NCBI RefSeq assembly: GCF_902459465.1
Contig: NC_047078.1
Location: 5,418,333-5,482,332 of the forward strand
Direction of reading: 5' to 3'
DNA from: Asterias rubens
Lineage: Eukaryota; Echinodermata; Asteroidea; Forcipulatida; Asteriidae
Length of the DNA stretch: 64,000 nucleotides
Part shown: positions 35,484-47,383 of the stretch, one piece after another
Numbering within the stretch: the stretch's first letter is position 1
Layout of the letters: each line of letters starts with the position of its first letter
Notes under the pieces: model-generated
The model's input: the letters and a program-made list of their open reading frames with translations, nothing else
Told to the model about the DNA's origin: nothing
The model's database searches: none
Made by a program: the position numbers and the translations under genes

Positions 35484-35960
35484 TATTGACTAGAGCGCTA
35501 ACTTGCTCTACGTTTTGAAGCCACCCTGGGCTCAGACATGTTTGATGTGTTGCGTGAACTCGGAATTTTAAGAGAACACACATTGCCGCGATTATTTTTA
35601 GATTCGGCGTGTGCGTATACGTACGCAGCTGTCCACTCGCGTACGTCCGCGCTATGAAAACCCGCAACTTCGACTTGATTGCCGTACTAAAAAAAGTAAG
35701 CGCGCCTTTTAATCATGACGCACATGGTGCTCACAGTTTGTGCGCTGATCAGCAGATTGTGCGTTCACATTTACTGCATTTTTTGCTTCGATGGCACATA
35801 AAAAAGAACAGACGCACGATCATGCAAATAGCCGTACAATTGCCGTACAAAATTTCATGCTTTTGTATTGGTTTGTACATAAACATGGATGCGCCCACAT
35901 GGCTTCAAAACTTTAGTGCGTGTATAACGGGGTGTTAGCGCTCTAGTCAATATATGTAGC
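35484..35960. repeat. ~480 bp imperfect palindrome between the two transposon copies
   Basis: attgactagagcgctaac at 35484-35501 is matched inverted by gttagcgctctagtcaat at 35935-35952. Further inward, gttttgaagccac and tggcttcaaaac pair. The interior has a long T/A-balanced, CpG-containing part with no coding content. It lies exactly between the facing 5' ends of the two YqaJ genes. Confidence 0.7.
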
Positions 35961-36520
35961 TCTATGGTGTGTGTACTTTTTTGCCAGTTCACACTACAAT
36001 GTACAGTGCTAGTTCAGTACATGTGAGTGTCATTCCGAATTCCATTTTGTGATTTATTCCTGTTTAAGTTTGGCATAATGATACCTAAACCTAACATAGT
36101 TCTGTCTATGACTGACGAGAATCGGAAACTGTATCTGAACCGTTTGGTTCTAAATTCGGGAGAACATTTACCTGATCCGTACAGCGTTGATCAGCTTGGA
36201 TGGTTTGACAGCACCGACAAATGGCCACCGCTACAATTTGCAGACATCTACCATTATCTGATTCACACTCCAAGTGAGTTCACACATGAATCTCTGAAAG
36301 CATTTCGTTCACTAGAGGCTTACAACTACTTCGTGTCTGGTCATGTTCAGAAGTGTTTTTATCATAAGGTAGAAGGATCCAAGTACTGTTACATCATACG
36401 AAGTTTAGTCTTGCCAGGTCAACGCCAAAATCCACGCACAGACGGAGATCTGTATGATGCCTGGATATGTTTACATGACTTAGGAACGATTAATAATGGA
36501 TCGTGTACATGTATGGCAGG

Positions 36521-39301
36521 GTTAGTACAAATCAAATTGTTATGTTATAATTTGCAAAGACAAGCCCTGTAACCATTGTGACAAACATTTATTTGGCTCT
36601 ACCTGTGATTATAAATTACTATTTAAATCGGAGATCTTTAATTACATTCAGCATTTTTACACTTGTTTCGTATTGACAGAATATCATTATTAGAAACAAA
36701 GAGAACTGTTTTTTTTTAATTCAATTTATTCTTTTAGAATGGCAATTTTCAAGTGCAAATATCTTAATTGTTTCCTTGTTGAGAATTGACAGACAAGACT
36801 ATGACAAAATATAGCGTCAGTACTAGTACTCCTAGATCTATTTCGGTGTTGTCCGCTATTGTCTCCCGTAACGATAGCGGACAAAACCGAAGAGAACTAT
36901 TTAGGTTTCCTCGGCTATCGTCTCCCGTAACGGGAGACGATAGCGAACGAAACCGAAATACGTTCTAGGAGTAAACGACTAGTACATGTAACTGGGGTAC
37001 TGTACTCGATGTTGGACATTTTTAATTTTGTGGTCTCACAATGATGAGCAGGCGTCAACATTTTGAGAGAAAAAAAACAAAAAACGAGTACAGTGCCTCG
37101 GGTCTATTATTTTTATAAAAGACAAACTTCGACGTAACAAGTGCATGAGCATCATTTACTTTCTGTGTATTTTACATCGAGTACATTTTTAATGATTGTC
37201 ATTCCTAGTTTTTACATTGCAGGCTGTACATGAGAGTGAGTGACCATACTTTTGCACAGTGTACACTGTTAAGCTATTCAGCACTTGCTGCCCTCGTTTT
37301 CAAGTCCATAGAGTGTTTTAATATGACCAACATGGTGGCAGCATGAAAAAGGTCTATAAATATCCAGTGCATAAAATAACACAAACAGCTGACTAGAGCA
37401 GAGCACACAATAATTCACACCGTAGGCTATTTATTAGAGCAGCGCAAGACCCCCCCACCCCTGCAGATTTCCACAAATCATTATTTGCCCATGCCAGTAT
37501 GCAAAATTTAGTCACTCAATGTGTTGTAAGTACAAAATGGACTAATTAAGAATGTTGATGATCAAAGTTTTGATAGTTAAATAAACTAAATCTCCTGTTG
37601 ATATTAAAGGAAAGGTTTCAAAGACTGATTTTATATTGCTGTTTTAGTTGTCAGTTGTGAAGTAAAGTCCTTGTTCCTTCCCCGTCCTTTTGATTATTAA
37701 CTTTAAAATGATGCCCCTCTAGTTTCCATATTTTTATCACTAGGACTTGTGGCACGAGTCAACTTTAGACTTAGAGGCGATCAACTGCAAGTGCATGCTA
37801 ATGAAACTCTTCGGTAGCACAGGAGTACTTTGTCAAGTGTCTTATGATGCCCTATAAAGATATGTCAACATTCAAATGTGAATGGGGTTTCTTCTGAAAG
37901 ATTGCCTGGATTTGGTTGCCTTTAAGTCTTGTGTACCATGGCCCTTAGGTCACTGTTTTCTAGTAGACAATAGTCACCCCATCCACCCTCCCTCCAGAAG
38001 ACCACCCTCCCTCTGCCTACATGTACCTCCCACCCCCTCATAGTTCACCCCTCCTCCCAGTTCCCAACCAGCAGTTGCAGATCAACTATTACCCGGGTCC
38101 CCTTCAGCCCAATCAACCCCTAGCAGACATCTTCAGTTGCAGAGAGGATCCAGTGTGAAGCTCGCCCTTGATTGATGTCATCAAGCATCACTCTAAATAT
38201 AGAGAGGAGCTGAGATGCGACATTTGTTACAATTTTAATCTATGCCTTTTAAACAAAAATTATTTTTATTTATAGGCCTGGTCTATGCCCATCTATTTAA
38301 GATTTTTGCCAAAATCATTAAATTTCGCCACAATGTTCATAAGAGTAACCTACATGTAATCATAAATTTTGAGGAAGCTAATTGTACGCCCAAAGCCCAT
38401 CAATCCTTTAGCAAAGTGTATAACAAACGTGAGGGACACGACAAAACTTATTCCATGTATTAATGTTTTTGCTTGGTTTATTTCAGAAACAGAAATTTCA
38501 CAGCCCATTTTTAAGGCTGAATGGATACCATTATTTAAAAAAGAATTTTGTTATTTTAAATATAGACCTTAAAATAGATAAAAGCTAGATAGTTAAAATT
38601 GTGTAACCAAAATCACATGAATGAGTTAAAGGATACACATGTGGTAATTACTCCATAATTAATAATCATTAAAACTTACTTGGTAATAAGCACTTGGGAG
38701 CTGTTTATATAATTAAACATTGCTAGAAACAACACCCTTTGTTGAAGTGATGTGGTTTTAGAGATAGGGGTCAATTGTAACCACAGAATTGAATCTGAGG
38801 AGAAGGGCATCAAGTGTTTCTCAGGGATCTTTATCCATGCAATTCTATGCAACAAGGATGATTTTTCTTTCATTATTTTCTGCAACTTCAAGGACCAATG
38901 GAGCCCACATGTTTGTCTATTTGTTGGGATACACCAAGTGAGGATGTTGGACTTTGACAGTTACCAAAACTTAACTCTGCATTAAAAAATCAAAAGTAAA
39001 AATACAGCTTTACTCATAAATGGAAACTACAATGACAGTACCTCAGACACGGACAACAGTGACAGCAACTCGGACATGGATACTAACATTCTAACAATCA
39101 TGATAAAAACAACTTTTAAATAAGACAAAATAGGTATTACTACTCTCAGTTTTAAAAAGGGAAGCTAGATAAACAATTTAAAACAATTTTAACTGTTTCA
39201 AAGGTTGGTTTTGCATGACCACGATGCGAGTGCATGACTGAAAAATCTATACTTGGCAAATTGAACTTAAAAGAAAATGCATTTTTGTTTCTTTTCTGAA
39301 G
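36521..39301 (+). other. Intron of the YqaJ gene, copy 2
   Basis: 2.8 kb with a GTTAGT donor and pyrimidine-rich acceptor, five times longer than the equivalent intron in copy 1. It contains the 36821-36984 palindrome and a decayed relative of the common MITE around 38640-38990. No exon is recognised. Confidence 0.5.
36821..36984. repeat. Palindromic MITE (actcctagatctatttcgg)
   Basis: tactagtactcctaga at the left, tctaggagt...actagta at the right. Internal ctatcgtctcccgtaac units occur in both directions. Confidence 0.7.
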
Positions 39302-40761
39302 ACTTGGAACAGCATGCTCACATGTTGCAGCACTGATGTATTTTGTTGAGGCCACTGTGCGACGACTAGACAATCCGTCTGTTACAAGTCTACCGTGTAC
39401 TTGGAAGGCTCCAAAACGAAAAGTCAACCCAAAGAGATTGTCAGCCATCAATTTTAGAAGGCCTAAAGCTACACAAGAAACTCTACCTGCAAAGAAGCAT
39501 ACATTTGTAGGACTCAAGAGCTGAGAGGTGCTTCCTTTATATCTGCAGCTGATTTTCAAGAGCTGAAGGAATTCTCTCCAGGTTCTGCTGTGTTTACACT
39601 GCAAGAAAACAGTGACAGTGATGCAACAGACACTGCATCCAAAGATGAGACAAACCCATGCGACGATGACCTTCCTGAACCCATCACTCTTCACTTTGAT
39701 GCAAGCAGCATACCATTTAATTCAACACAACTAGAATTGAGGGTTGTACAGGTTGCAAAGGAACTCAAGTCAGAGTTCACACCAGAAGCCATTCTGGCAC
39801 TTGAACGAGCAACTGTAGGGCAGGGAGATAATCCATTGTGGCAAGAACACCGTGCTGGAAGAGTAACAGCCAGCAGAGCAAAGAAGCTCTTCACCCTTCG
39901 GCCAACAGCTGATCCCAAAAGAATTGTTGGAGAGATCACGAGTTATAGCAAAGCACCCAAGACCTTCCAGCTCTGCAGTGGGGGCGCTCTAAAGAATCCA
40001 CTCCAGTACTCAAGTACACAGAAGTAAACAGAGTTAAACATGAGAACTTTAATGTTCATCCCTGTGGTCCGCTTGTTCATACCAAGAAGCCATGGATGGG
40101 TGCCACCCCAGACGGCCAAGTGGGTTGCAGCTGTTGTGGTATGGGCATATTAGAAGTCAAGTGTCCTTTCCGTCTTAAGACATCCAGCATTGCAGAAGGC
40201 ATATTGCAGTCCAACTTTTACCTAGATGAGGATCGCAAACTGAAACGAAACCATGAATACTTCTTCCAGGTGCAATTCCAGATGCTATGTTTAGGTTTAG
40301 ACAGTGTGTACTGTGACTTTATGGTTTGGACACCTATTAAGGACTATTGCATTGAGCGTATTTACAAGAATAATGACTTTTGCAAAGAAATTGAAGACAA
40401 AATATCGGTAAACTACATGAAATATGTCCTCCCTGAGATTGTGACGAGAAAGAATGATCCTCTAACGTCTGATGATGAAAGAAACATGTGTTTCTGTAAC
40501 AGGCCACCTTTTGGCAAGGTGGTGGTTTGTGGTGGGCCAAGCTGCAATACAAAGAGGTTCCATTTAGGTTGTGTGCAGTTGAACAGAATGCCAAGAAGAT
40601 TATGGTTTTGTAATCGCTGTCGTGGTAGGCTATATTAATGAGATATTATGTTAACCCCTTCATGCACATTTGCAGTAAGCATTGAGGATCAGCAAATATT
40701 ACCATTTTCTTTAAGTTTATCATAATTCAAAGAGGATAAGCATGCCAGAAGATCACTGAGT

Positions 40762-42131
40762 CTAGGCTAAAATTTGTAAATGTAATTCAGGCCAACCTCT
40801 GAAACCACTAGTTGCATGTGTAACTTTCAGTGCATAAACAGTCACATTTAATTCTGTGGTACAACACTTGCATTTAAATTTGTAAGTCCAGCACATGGTT
40901 ACTATTTCATCAAGAATATCTACCTGTGTGATAGGAATATTTGTTTGTAGTACATTGAATGACTTCAAACGTCCAATGACTCTTTCAACGTGTATGCGAA
41001 TACGAGAGAGCCTCCTGGATTTGTCAACATCTTCTTTTGAAAGTTGTATTTTGCCCTTTGTGTAGGCTGAAACAAGAAGTCTACAACTTTTAATGGCCAT
41101 GTCTTCCTTAACATTAAAACCCCTATCAGCCAAAACCACATCACCATGATATAATTTGTCCATTATTCCGCATTCAAGAGTTAATTCCTTGTCCGAAACT
41201 CTTCCACCCCATCCAGGGGAAACAAAACTAACAGCACCACTTGGTGTAATGCAAATTAAATATTTTATTGTGTTGTGGGTTTTATAATGTGAGTATGTCT
41301 CAGCGCGAGCAGTTAAATTTAAGGGTCGATCAATAAAAATCTCTGTACAATCAATAATTGCCACTGTTTGCTTAAAACGTTTTTTTAAAGCACCAAGGTA
41401 AGTGCTGCCTCACTGAAAGGTCTACTTGGCCATGAAATGGTCTCCTTCAGTATTACATCAATTTTTGGGATCCATGTTCTCATTGAATCCCAAATCTGTA
41501 TGCAGTGTCCTTGTCTTTCAGTCCCAGGCGCATCTTCACTATGCAGTATGTTTAACCTTTTTACATGGAATTTTGGAGGAAACATTCAATTTAAAAATAG
41601 ATTTGAATCTTCCTAAAATTGGATTGGAATTTGCAAAACGCAGATGAAACATTGAGATAAACCATAACATAACAACAAGCTTTTCAACTGACCACTGACT
41701 CAGCATGCTCAGAGACCGTGTACGTGTACAAACACAACCCGAACTTGTTCTTTTGACTTTTGTGCTGTGTAGAAAAAAATAAGCTAGTTGTAGTACCACT
41801 AGACTACAGTACAACTTTGTCTCCACAATGCGGTGTTGTTATTTCACCGTGAGCGTTATGCTTGTGTTTCAGAATTTGTAGTCAACATCTGGTAATTTTA
41901 TGAACGATGAATGGTCCCAAAAATCAACAAACCTGACATAAAATGTGCACTGCATAGCCTTTCGTGACGTGTAGCCGCTTCACCCCAGTGTTTTCGTTTT
42001 CGCTGACAGCCACAGGCGACGCTTCTCTTTCCTCAACGCAGTCGTTGCTCTGGGTATTTTGAGCTGAGCTCGTTTTCCTCTTCCTGTTTCCTTCGGTTTG
42101 TACATCCGATTGCGCAGCAGCTCTGTGGCAT
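40762..42131 (-). pseudogene. THAP / DDE_Tnp_4 transposase, copy 2 (broken)
   Basis: The catalytic part (41364-40762) is open and keeps D (AIIDCTEIF), D (LADRGF) and E (HVERVIGRLK), like the intact gene at 30 kb. Upstream, WIPKIDVILKETISWP (41.5-41.4 kb) needs a frame shift near 41390 to join ALKKRFKQTVAIIDC. The THAP exon is at 42131-41933: MPQSCCAIGCTNRRK (frame 1), EKRRLWLSA (another frame), then KHWGEAATRHERLCSAHF (third frame), so it carries two frame breaks. The linking exons are decayed. The gene converges with the YqaJ-PHD gene at 36-40.6 kb, the same arrangement as copy 1. It must be dead as read. Confidence 0.7.
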
Positions 42132-42389
42132 TGTGGTTAAGAGTTATTAATTAACAACTCGTGAAAAAATACAAATTTATCCACGTAAATTTACTAATGA
42201 AATTGAAGAGCACAAATATCAGTCATTGAAGTACGCGCAATTTTAACAGGAGTACGCGTCTTCTTGCCCGGCGGAAGTTACAGTCACGTGACTTGGACAG
42301 TGTTTTATCAACAGAGGGCGCTTTGAATATAAACAGAGGGCATATAAATTATCGTCTCACATAACAGTACTTAAGAGTCAGTTCAGTTT
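42132..42389. other. 5' flank of transposase copy 2
   Basis: Contains cagtcacgtgac (about 42282), similar to gagtcacgtgac upstream of the intact transposase. This suggests a shared promoter or terminal motif. The element's right end should lie here, but I could not fix it. Confidence 0.35.
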
Positions 42390-43445
42390 TTTTATACTTT
42401 ATGGGTGGAAGTGCCTTGGGGTGCAAGTAAACAAAATTGCATTTTCAATTCTATATATAGCCCGTTGCCATGGTTACGGCTCATTTTGTTATTTGGCCAT
42501 TTTAGGCCGATTTGGGGGTCTGAAAAACTGGTTTTTAGCTCATATTATTTACAACTCCACCCCAACAAAATGCAACATTATTTCAAAAAAACTTTTATAT
42601 CACTACAAAGTATCATCCTTGGCCTTCCTTGAGAAAAAAAATTATTGCTTTAAATATCACCCTTGTGCTATTTTTGCATCATGCATTACAGTATGTTTTT
42701 AGAACTTGCAAAATCGACATTTTTACCCTATTTTTGGACCCCAAAATCTCAACTTGCCAGGGGTCTCAGAAAATGTTCCTTTCGGCTGTGATTAGGGCCA
42801 ACATTGGTCTTTCCATATCTGGTGTCAAAAACTTGGGCAATTGTATCCTGTTGTGACAGTACTGCCTCAAAACTAGACTGTTTTCCCTAACGTGAAAAAT
42901 GCATTGTTAAGGGTCTTTTCACGTAATATCGACATACGTGTCCACGGTAAAAAAAAAAGGAATATTTTTTCTTATACTTTGTGGATTGTAGGCACTTGGG
43001 GTCCAAATAAACAGCATTTTCATTTCAAATCATAATAAAACACGTTGCCATGGTAACAGTTCATTTGTGTTTAGGCAACTAAACTGTTTTTTAGTTAATA
43101 TTTACAACACCACCCTACCAAAAAAACAAAATTATTTCATAAAACCTTTTCCATCACTACAAATAATCATCCTTTGCTTTACTTGAGACAAAAAATTATT
43201 GCTATAAATTTCACCCTTGTGCTATTTTAAGAACGTGCATTAGAGTATGTTTTTAGAACTTGCAAAATCAAAATTTTTACCATATTTTTTGCCCTCAAAA
43301 TTTCATTTTTTCAGGGGTCTCAGAATATTTTCCTTTCGGTTTTGATCAGGGCCAAAATTTGTCATTTTTTTCTGGTAAGAAAAACTCGGGCAATTGTATC
43401 CTGATGTAACAGAACTGTCTCAAAAATAAACCCTTTGCCCCGAAA
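42390..43445. repeat. Tandem duplication of a ~500 bp unit
   Basis: Unit 1 (about 42390-42895) and unit 2 (about 42968-43445) share in order: tatactttgtgg-like start, cttggggt.caa.taaac, gttgccatggt.ac, acaactccaccc-like, atttcacccttgtgctattt, gtatgtttttagaacttgca, ggggtctcagaa and ggcaattgtatcctg. No gene; the short frames in it are not conserved between units. Confidence 0.75.
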
Positions 43446-43773
43446 ACATAGAGAAATGCATTCTGAAATATTTGCTTCATTTTGAATTTATAACATTAAG
43501 AAGTTAGTAATAATTCCATCAATCTGGCAGCTTTTCATAAGCAGTCTGTAGGCTTAGTGCGTTACCAAACATTGCTCAGGACTTGTTGATGACCTAAATC
43601 TTAGAATTTGCCCCGCAGAGACATAATATATAATAATTATGAACTAGTAAGATAGTGAATGGAAAAAATAATCAAACGCGCCTGAATAAACTTTTGTCAC
43701 TGCAAATGCATCTTACTTATTTATGTTGAGCAGGTGCAAGTATTTACAACTTCTTTCAATGTTGTTTCATTAA
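43446..43773. other. Non-coding stretch, nothing recognised
   Basis: AT-rich sequence with no exon or repeat that I can name. Confidence 0.4.
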
Positions 43774-43990
43774 AGGAACACGTTGCCTTGGATCGGTCGA
43801 GTTGGTCTTTGAAAAGCGTTTGTAGACGTTTATTACAAAATGCATATGATTAGAAAGATATTTTAAAAGTAGAATATAATGATCCACATCACAAGTATCA
43901 CTCAAAAACATCTTTCTAACCATGCATTTTATAACAAGCGGTTACAAACGCGTTTCAAAGACCAACTTGACCGATCCCAGGCAACGTCCT
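43774..43990. repeat. Palindromic MITE (ggaacacgttgccttggatc)
   Basis: ttgccttggatcggtcga on the left, tgaccgatcccaggcaa inverted on the right. The inner agttggtctttgaaa/tttcaaagaccaact and atgcat blocks also pair. Confidence 0.8.
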
Positions 43991-44089
43991 CCATGCTCTG
44001 ACTCACACACGCATACTGGGATCGAAGGTGTGTGTCGCCCCCGTAGCTACACCGCGCTGTAACTACACACCGCACTTAACAATTTAGGC

Positions 44090-44739
44090 CTAAAAAAAAA
44101 TGTTGGATTGCCCTTTCACCCGATTTTTTGCTTGGGTCGGTCGGTCGGTATTTTTCTTTTTTTTTTTTTTTTTTAGATGTCAAAGAACAAAGAACGCTCA
44201 AACATTTCATGAAAGATCAAGTTGTCAAGCAAGCAAGGTATTAATCATCTTATACATCTCGCTTCAATCGCTCTTTTTGCATCTTTGTTTTGGCAAATTC
44301 CTTCAAGAACAATTTCCAAGAGTCTTTTCATTCACCGTGTTTTTCGTACGTTCAATAAACGAGAGATACCATTATGGGCATTACTGGCAACAGCGCCCTC
44401 TGGTGTTCAATGGAGTGTTCGACGGGAAAGCATGACGTTGGATAAACAGGCGTGTGAAATCGATCTACATTTTGTACGTTGCGTTTTTGTTAACGTTGAA
44501 ACCACGACTGTTGCACTGGATAATTATTACTCTCGACCGTAAGTAGTCGGCCAACAACTAATTTTCGTGTCAAATCTACCATTTTGAAAGCATAAAATAT
44601 TCATGAAATCAAAATTCGGAAGTAAAAGAGGGGGAAGAAAAAAAACTATAATCAAAATAAAAAAATAAACACGACCGAGATTTTGCTACTTTTACGGTCG
44701 GTCGGGATAGGGCAATCCAATATTTTTTTTTTTTTTTAG
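44090..44739. mobile_element. 650-bp MITE-like element with ggattgccct inverted ends
   Basis: Left: ttggattgccctttcacccg followed by repeated ggtcggtcgg. Right: the inverse, ggtcggtcggga tagggcaatccaa. Poly-A/poly-T runs border both ends. The ~106-codon open frame inside (44222-44542) has no recognised domain, so I leave it out. Confidence 0.65.
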
Positions 44740-45065
44740 ACCTTACCGTCTTGACGTTCCGTGCTGCATGGACATTATTATTTCGCTCGGCCCCAGCGGC
44801 CAGTCTATCCAGGACCGCTGAGATGGGCCAATCGCTTGCACAGATTCTTGTTCAGGAAGTACGTCATGCGTACAGTGCATAGAAACATGGTGCAGTGCGA
44901 GTGTGATGCATGATGGGATTGCGCATTATTAAACCCGTTTGCTCGTCCCCAGCGACTTGCTTAAACCACTGCACGTTTATCAAAAGGATATAATTATATC
45001 CAATGTAATCACTGGATCCAGCGGCCGCGGCAGGGACCTGTCTTTATCCTTACAGATAGTAATAC
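44740..45065. other. Non-coding stretch
   Basis: Ordinary sequence between two MITEs; nothing recognised. Confidence 0.4.
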
Positions 45066-45226
45066 TGGGTGCGTTCGTTTAGCTTCCCTGGGTCGACCCA
45101 GGTGTGTGGCGTTTTCTTTTTTCCTAGGACGACCGTGGGTTATTATCTGCACATGGTCGTCCTTAAAAAAAAAAAATACACACCGGGGTCGACCCAGGGA
45201 TCCGAAGCTAAACGAACGCACCCTAA
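45066..45226. repeat. MITE with gtgcgttcgtttagcttcc ends, copy 1
   Basis: gtgcgttcgtttagcttccc at the left, agctaaacgaacgcac at the right. ctgggtcgacccag is itself palindromic, and ggacgaccgtgg/catggtcgtcc pair in the interior. Confidence 0.75.
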
Positions 45227-45411
45227 AAGTAAAAGCCTGGCTGCAAACAGCGCCCTCAAGAGGCAATAATCGAAGAAAGCAAATAACAACATACGGAAGT
45301 TTGAGTTAGCACGAACATCCTGACGTCGCACTTCGAGGCTCGTGAATAACACCAGAGACCTGCCTCCAAACCGGCGTATACTTTCACATTTGACCCCATT
45401 TATTTCGCATT

Positions 45412-45656
45412 GGGTGCGTTCGTTTAGCTTCCCTAGGTCGACCCGGTATGCCCCCGGTACGTTCGAATAGCTTTGACGGGCTCACCTGGGTCAGCCCCCA
45501 GTGCCCTGCTTGTGGAGTGGGTCACTTAAGGGTGACCTGATGTGCATGCCGTCACCACGAGAGGGCGAGTGTGATCGTTCGATTAGCTCTTGTTCAGGGG
45601 CTCACCCGAGTGAGCACCGCGGGGTACACCCAGGGAAGCTTAACGAACGCACCCAT
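45412..45656. repeat. MITE with gtgcgttcgtttagcttcc ends, copy 2
   Basis: Same termini (agcttaacgaacgcaccc at the right) but a different interior with gtacgttcgaatagctttga and ggggctcacc. The interior reappears at 55865-56060. Confidence 0.7.
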
Positions 45657-46291
45657 AACAGAGATACGCAGTCAAGTTCTATTGCGGATGTGACAGCAAT
45701 GTATTGTTTGGGCATCTATGGAAAGTTCATTCCACTACACATTATCATTGTACCCAATGGAATCACTGGATCTGACAGCAGGGGGACCTACCTGTCTCAT
45801 TATCATTGCGTATAACGACAGGGGCCCAGTTTAATTAGTGTGCACTATTAAAAACAAGAAAGGAGGAAAAGAAAACGTTGAAATGAAATGAAAGCAAACA
45901 CAACTGCACTATCTGCTTCTAATATTCATCACTAAGATCAACTTCTTCTACACATTTTATATTAACAGCTTTGTTTAAATTTGTTTTTGAATCGGCCCCT
46001 CTCTCTAAAAAAAACACATTCCTTGAAAGGTAATTGTTTCTCATAAATGTCACTTTACATTGTCAACAGCTGCAGTGCTTCTTCCCAAGTACACACAAAA
46101 CTCATGGTAACAACAACTTTTTTAACAAAATTTATGTACTAAATTACCATACTCAAATACACGACTGATCCATTGTAAAGTTTCAGTTGCATTTTATACA
46201 CTTTTGCACAACTTTCGTCAAGTTTTGCATTGATCGATCGTGAACGTTTTGACAAGATACCATCATATTTTTATGAGTAATAAATGGTAAT
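45657..46291. other. Non-coding stretch
   Basis: A partial repeat of the 45.0 kb sequence (ccaatggaatcactggatc near 45755, compared with tccaatgtaatcactggatcc near 45000). No gene recognised. Confidence 0.4.
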
Positions 46292-46871
46292 ACCATGGAG
46301 GAAGGAAGAGAAGGAGCTCGAATGACCCGCAAAACCGCAGAGTAACAAAAGAATACTCTGACAATGCCCCTGTCTGGCCAGTGGAAAAAGATAGGAGACC
46401 TCCAGCTGGACGGCCGATTAACGAGCGGGATTAAATACAGAACGTGTGGTACCGCCAGTCTGCGCTCTTGCCTGCGTGTAAAGTTGAATCATTGGAGACA
46501 AGAATTGTGAATAATACACGTTTTCATTTACCGTTTGTTGTGTTTCACGGAAACATCATGGCATATTTTTACATTTGTTGTGACTTTCCGGTCACTAGCG
46601 GTGGTTCAAAATTTGGGTATTAGCACACGAGGGTGGTTGGTATTCAATTGTGTTTTTCGAATTGTTTTTTTCTGTATTATATCCATACGTCATACGACAC
46701 CATAGTTGAGTGAAGAACCAAGTGCGCACGCGCAAACTCACATACGCCAGGTCGCTCATTGTCTGTGGAGGTATGTGGATGATTACGAGGTGTCGTTAAA
46801 CGACCACGGTACCGCAGGTTCGACTTTTGAAGTCCCTTCGTTCGAGCTCCTTCTCTTCCTTCCTCCATGGT
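46292..46871. mobile_element. MITE family 1 (accatggaggaagga ends), uninterrupted copy
   Basis: accatggaggaaggaagaga at the left and the inverse tcttccttcctccatggt at the right, with AAT duplicated on both sides (46289-46291, 46872-46874). About 580 bp. It is the uninterrupted relative of 9556-10537, sharing ccgcaaaaccgcag, gactttccggtcactagcgg and ccacggtaccgcaggttcg. Confidence 0.82.
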
Positions 46872-46874
46872 AAT

Positions 46875-47383
46875 ACAAAGACTCCCTTGAGCTTCACTAT
46901 TTTTTCTCTCAGATGGAATTATCATCTTGAAAACGGTGACCTCATGGTACATAATTGTCGACTATGATTTAGGTTGAGAATGTTTTGTTGTGCCTTGTGT
47001 TTCACGGTTTTATTATGTTTGTTTACGCACGTCCCAGGTGCGTTTCCTGTGTTACTTTCCCGTTACTCGTTCACAATAACCATTGAACTAGTTATTTCCA
47101 CCATGCATTAGGAAAACGTAACAATAACACGAAACAAGTGTTTGTGTGTGTTTTTTAACCAAAAATTGCGAAACAGTCGGACAAAAATACATGGAAAATC
47201 AATTGCTGTTGAAATAACAAACAATTTCTCAATGGCACAAGGAACAGTTTCGTATAATCGATCACGCTGAGCTGCGAATACCGTAATTCTCTGTTGGGCA
47301 CACTGCCAAATAAACATGGTGTGACTTTTAGTTTAGGAATTGGTAACCAGGTGAAAGTATAGAAGATTATAAATGACACAACA
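46875..47383. other. Non-coding stretch, nothing recognised
   Basis: Open frames on the minus strand (47108-47379) have no splice support or known domain. Confidence 0.4.

Larger units (their letters stand above)
36078..40639 (+). pseudogene. SWIM / YqaJ nuclease / PHD-finger gene, copy 2 (frameshifted)
   Basis: Exon 1 36078-36520 (MIPKPNIVLSM start; GSCTCMAG before GG|GTTAGT). Exon 2 starts at 39302 after ttttctgaag with LGTACSHVAALMYFVEA, completing the SWIM-type zinc finger. Exon 2 reads to a stop at 39522-39524, then needs a shift to reach SAADFQELKEF and the frame ending at 40027, and a second shift near 40015 into YTEVNRVKHENF. The final open part (to 40639) has the YqaJ core (GATPDGQV, LEVKCPF), and a C-terminal PHD-type Cys/His cluster, CFCNRPPFGKVVVCGG...FHLGCV...WFCNRC. 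The domain order matches copy 1 plus the PHD finger. A PHD finger reads histone tails in other proteins; here it could steer integration, which is inference. Confidence 0.75.

Noticed and set aside
44222..44542. 106-codon frame within the ggattgccct element
   Set aside because: No known domain, and the element is short and palindromic at its ends; I could not support a gene.
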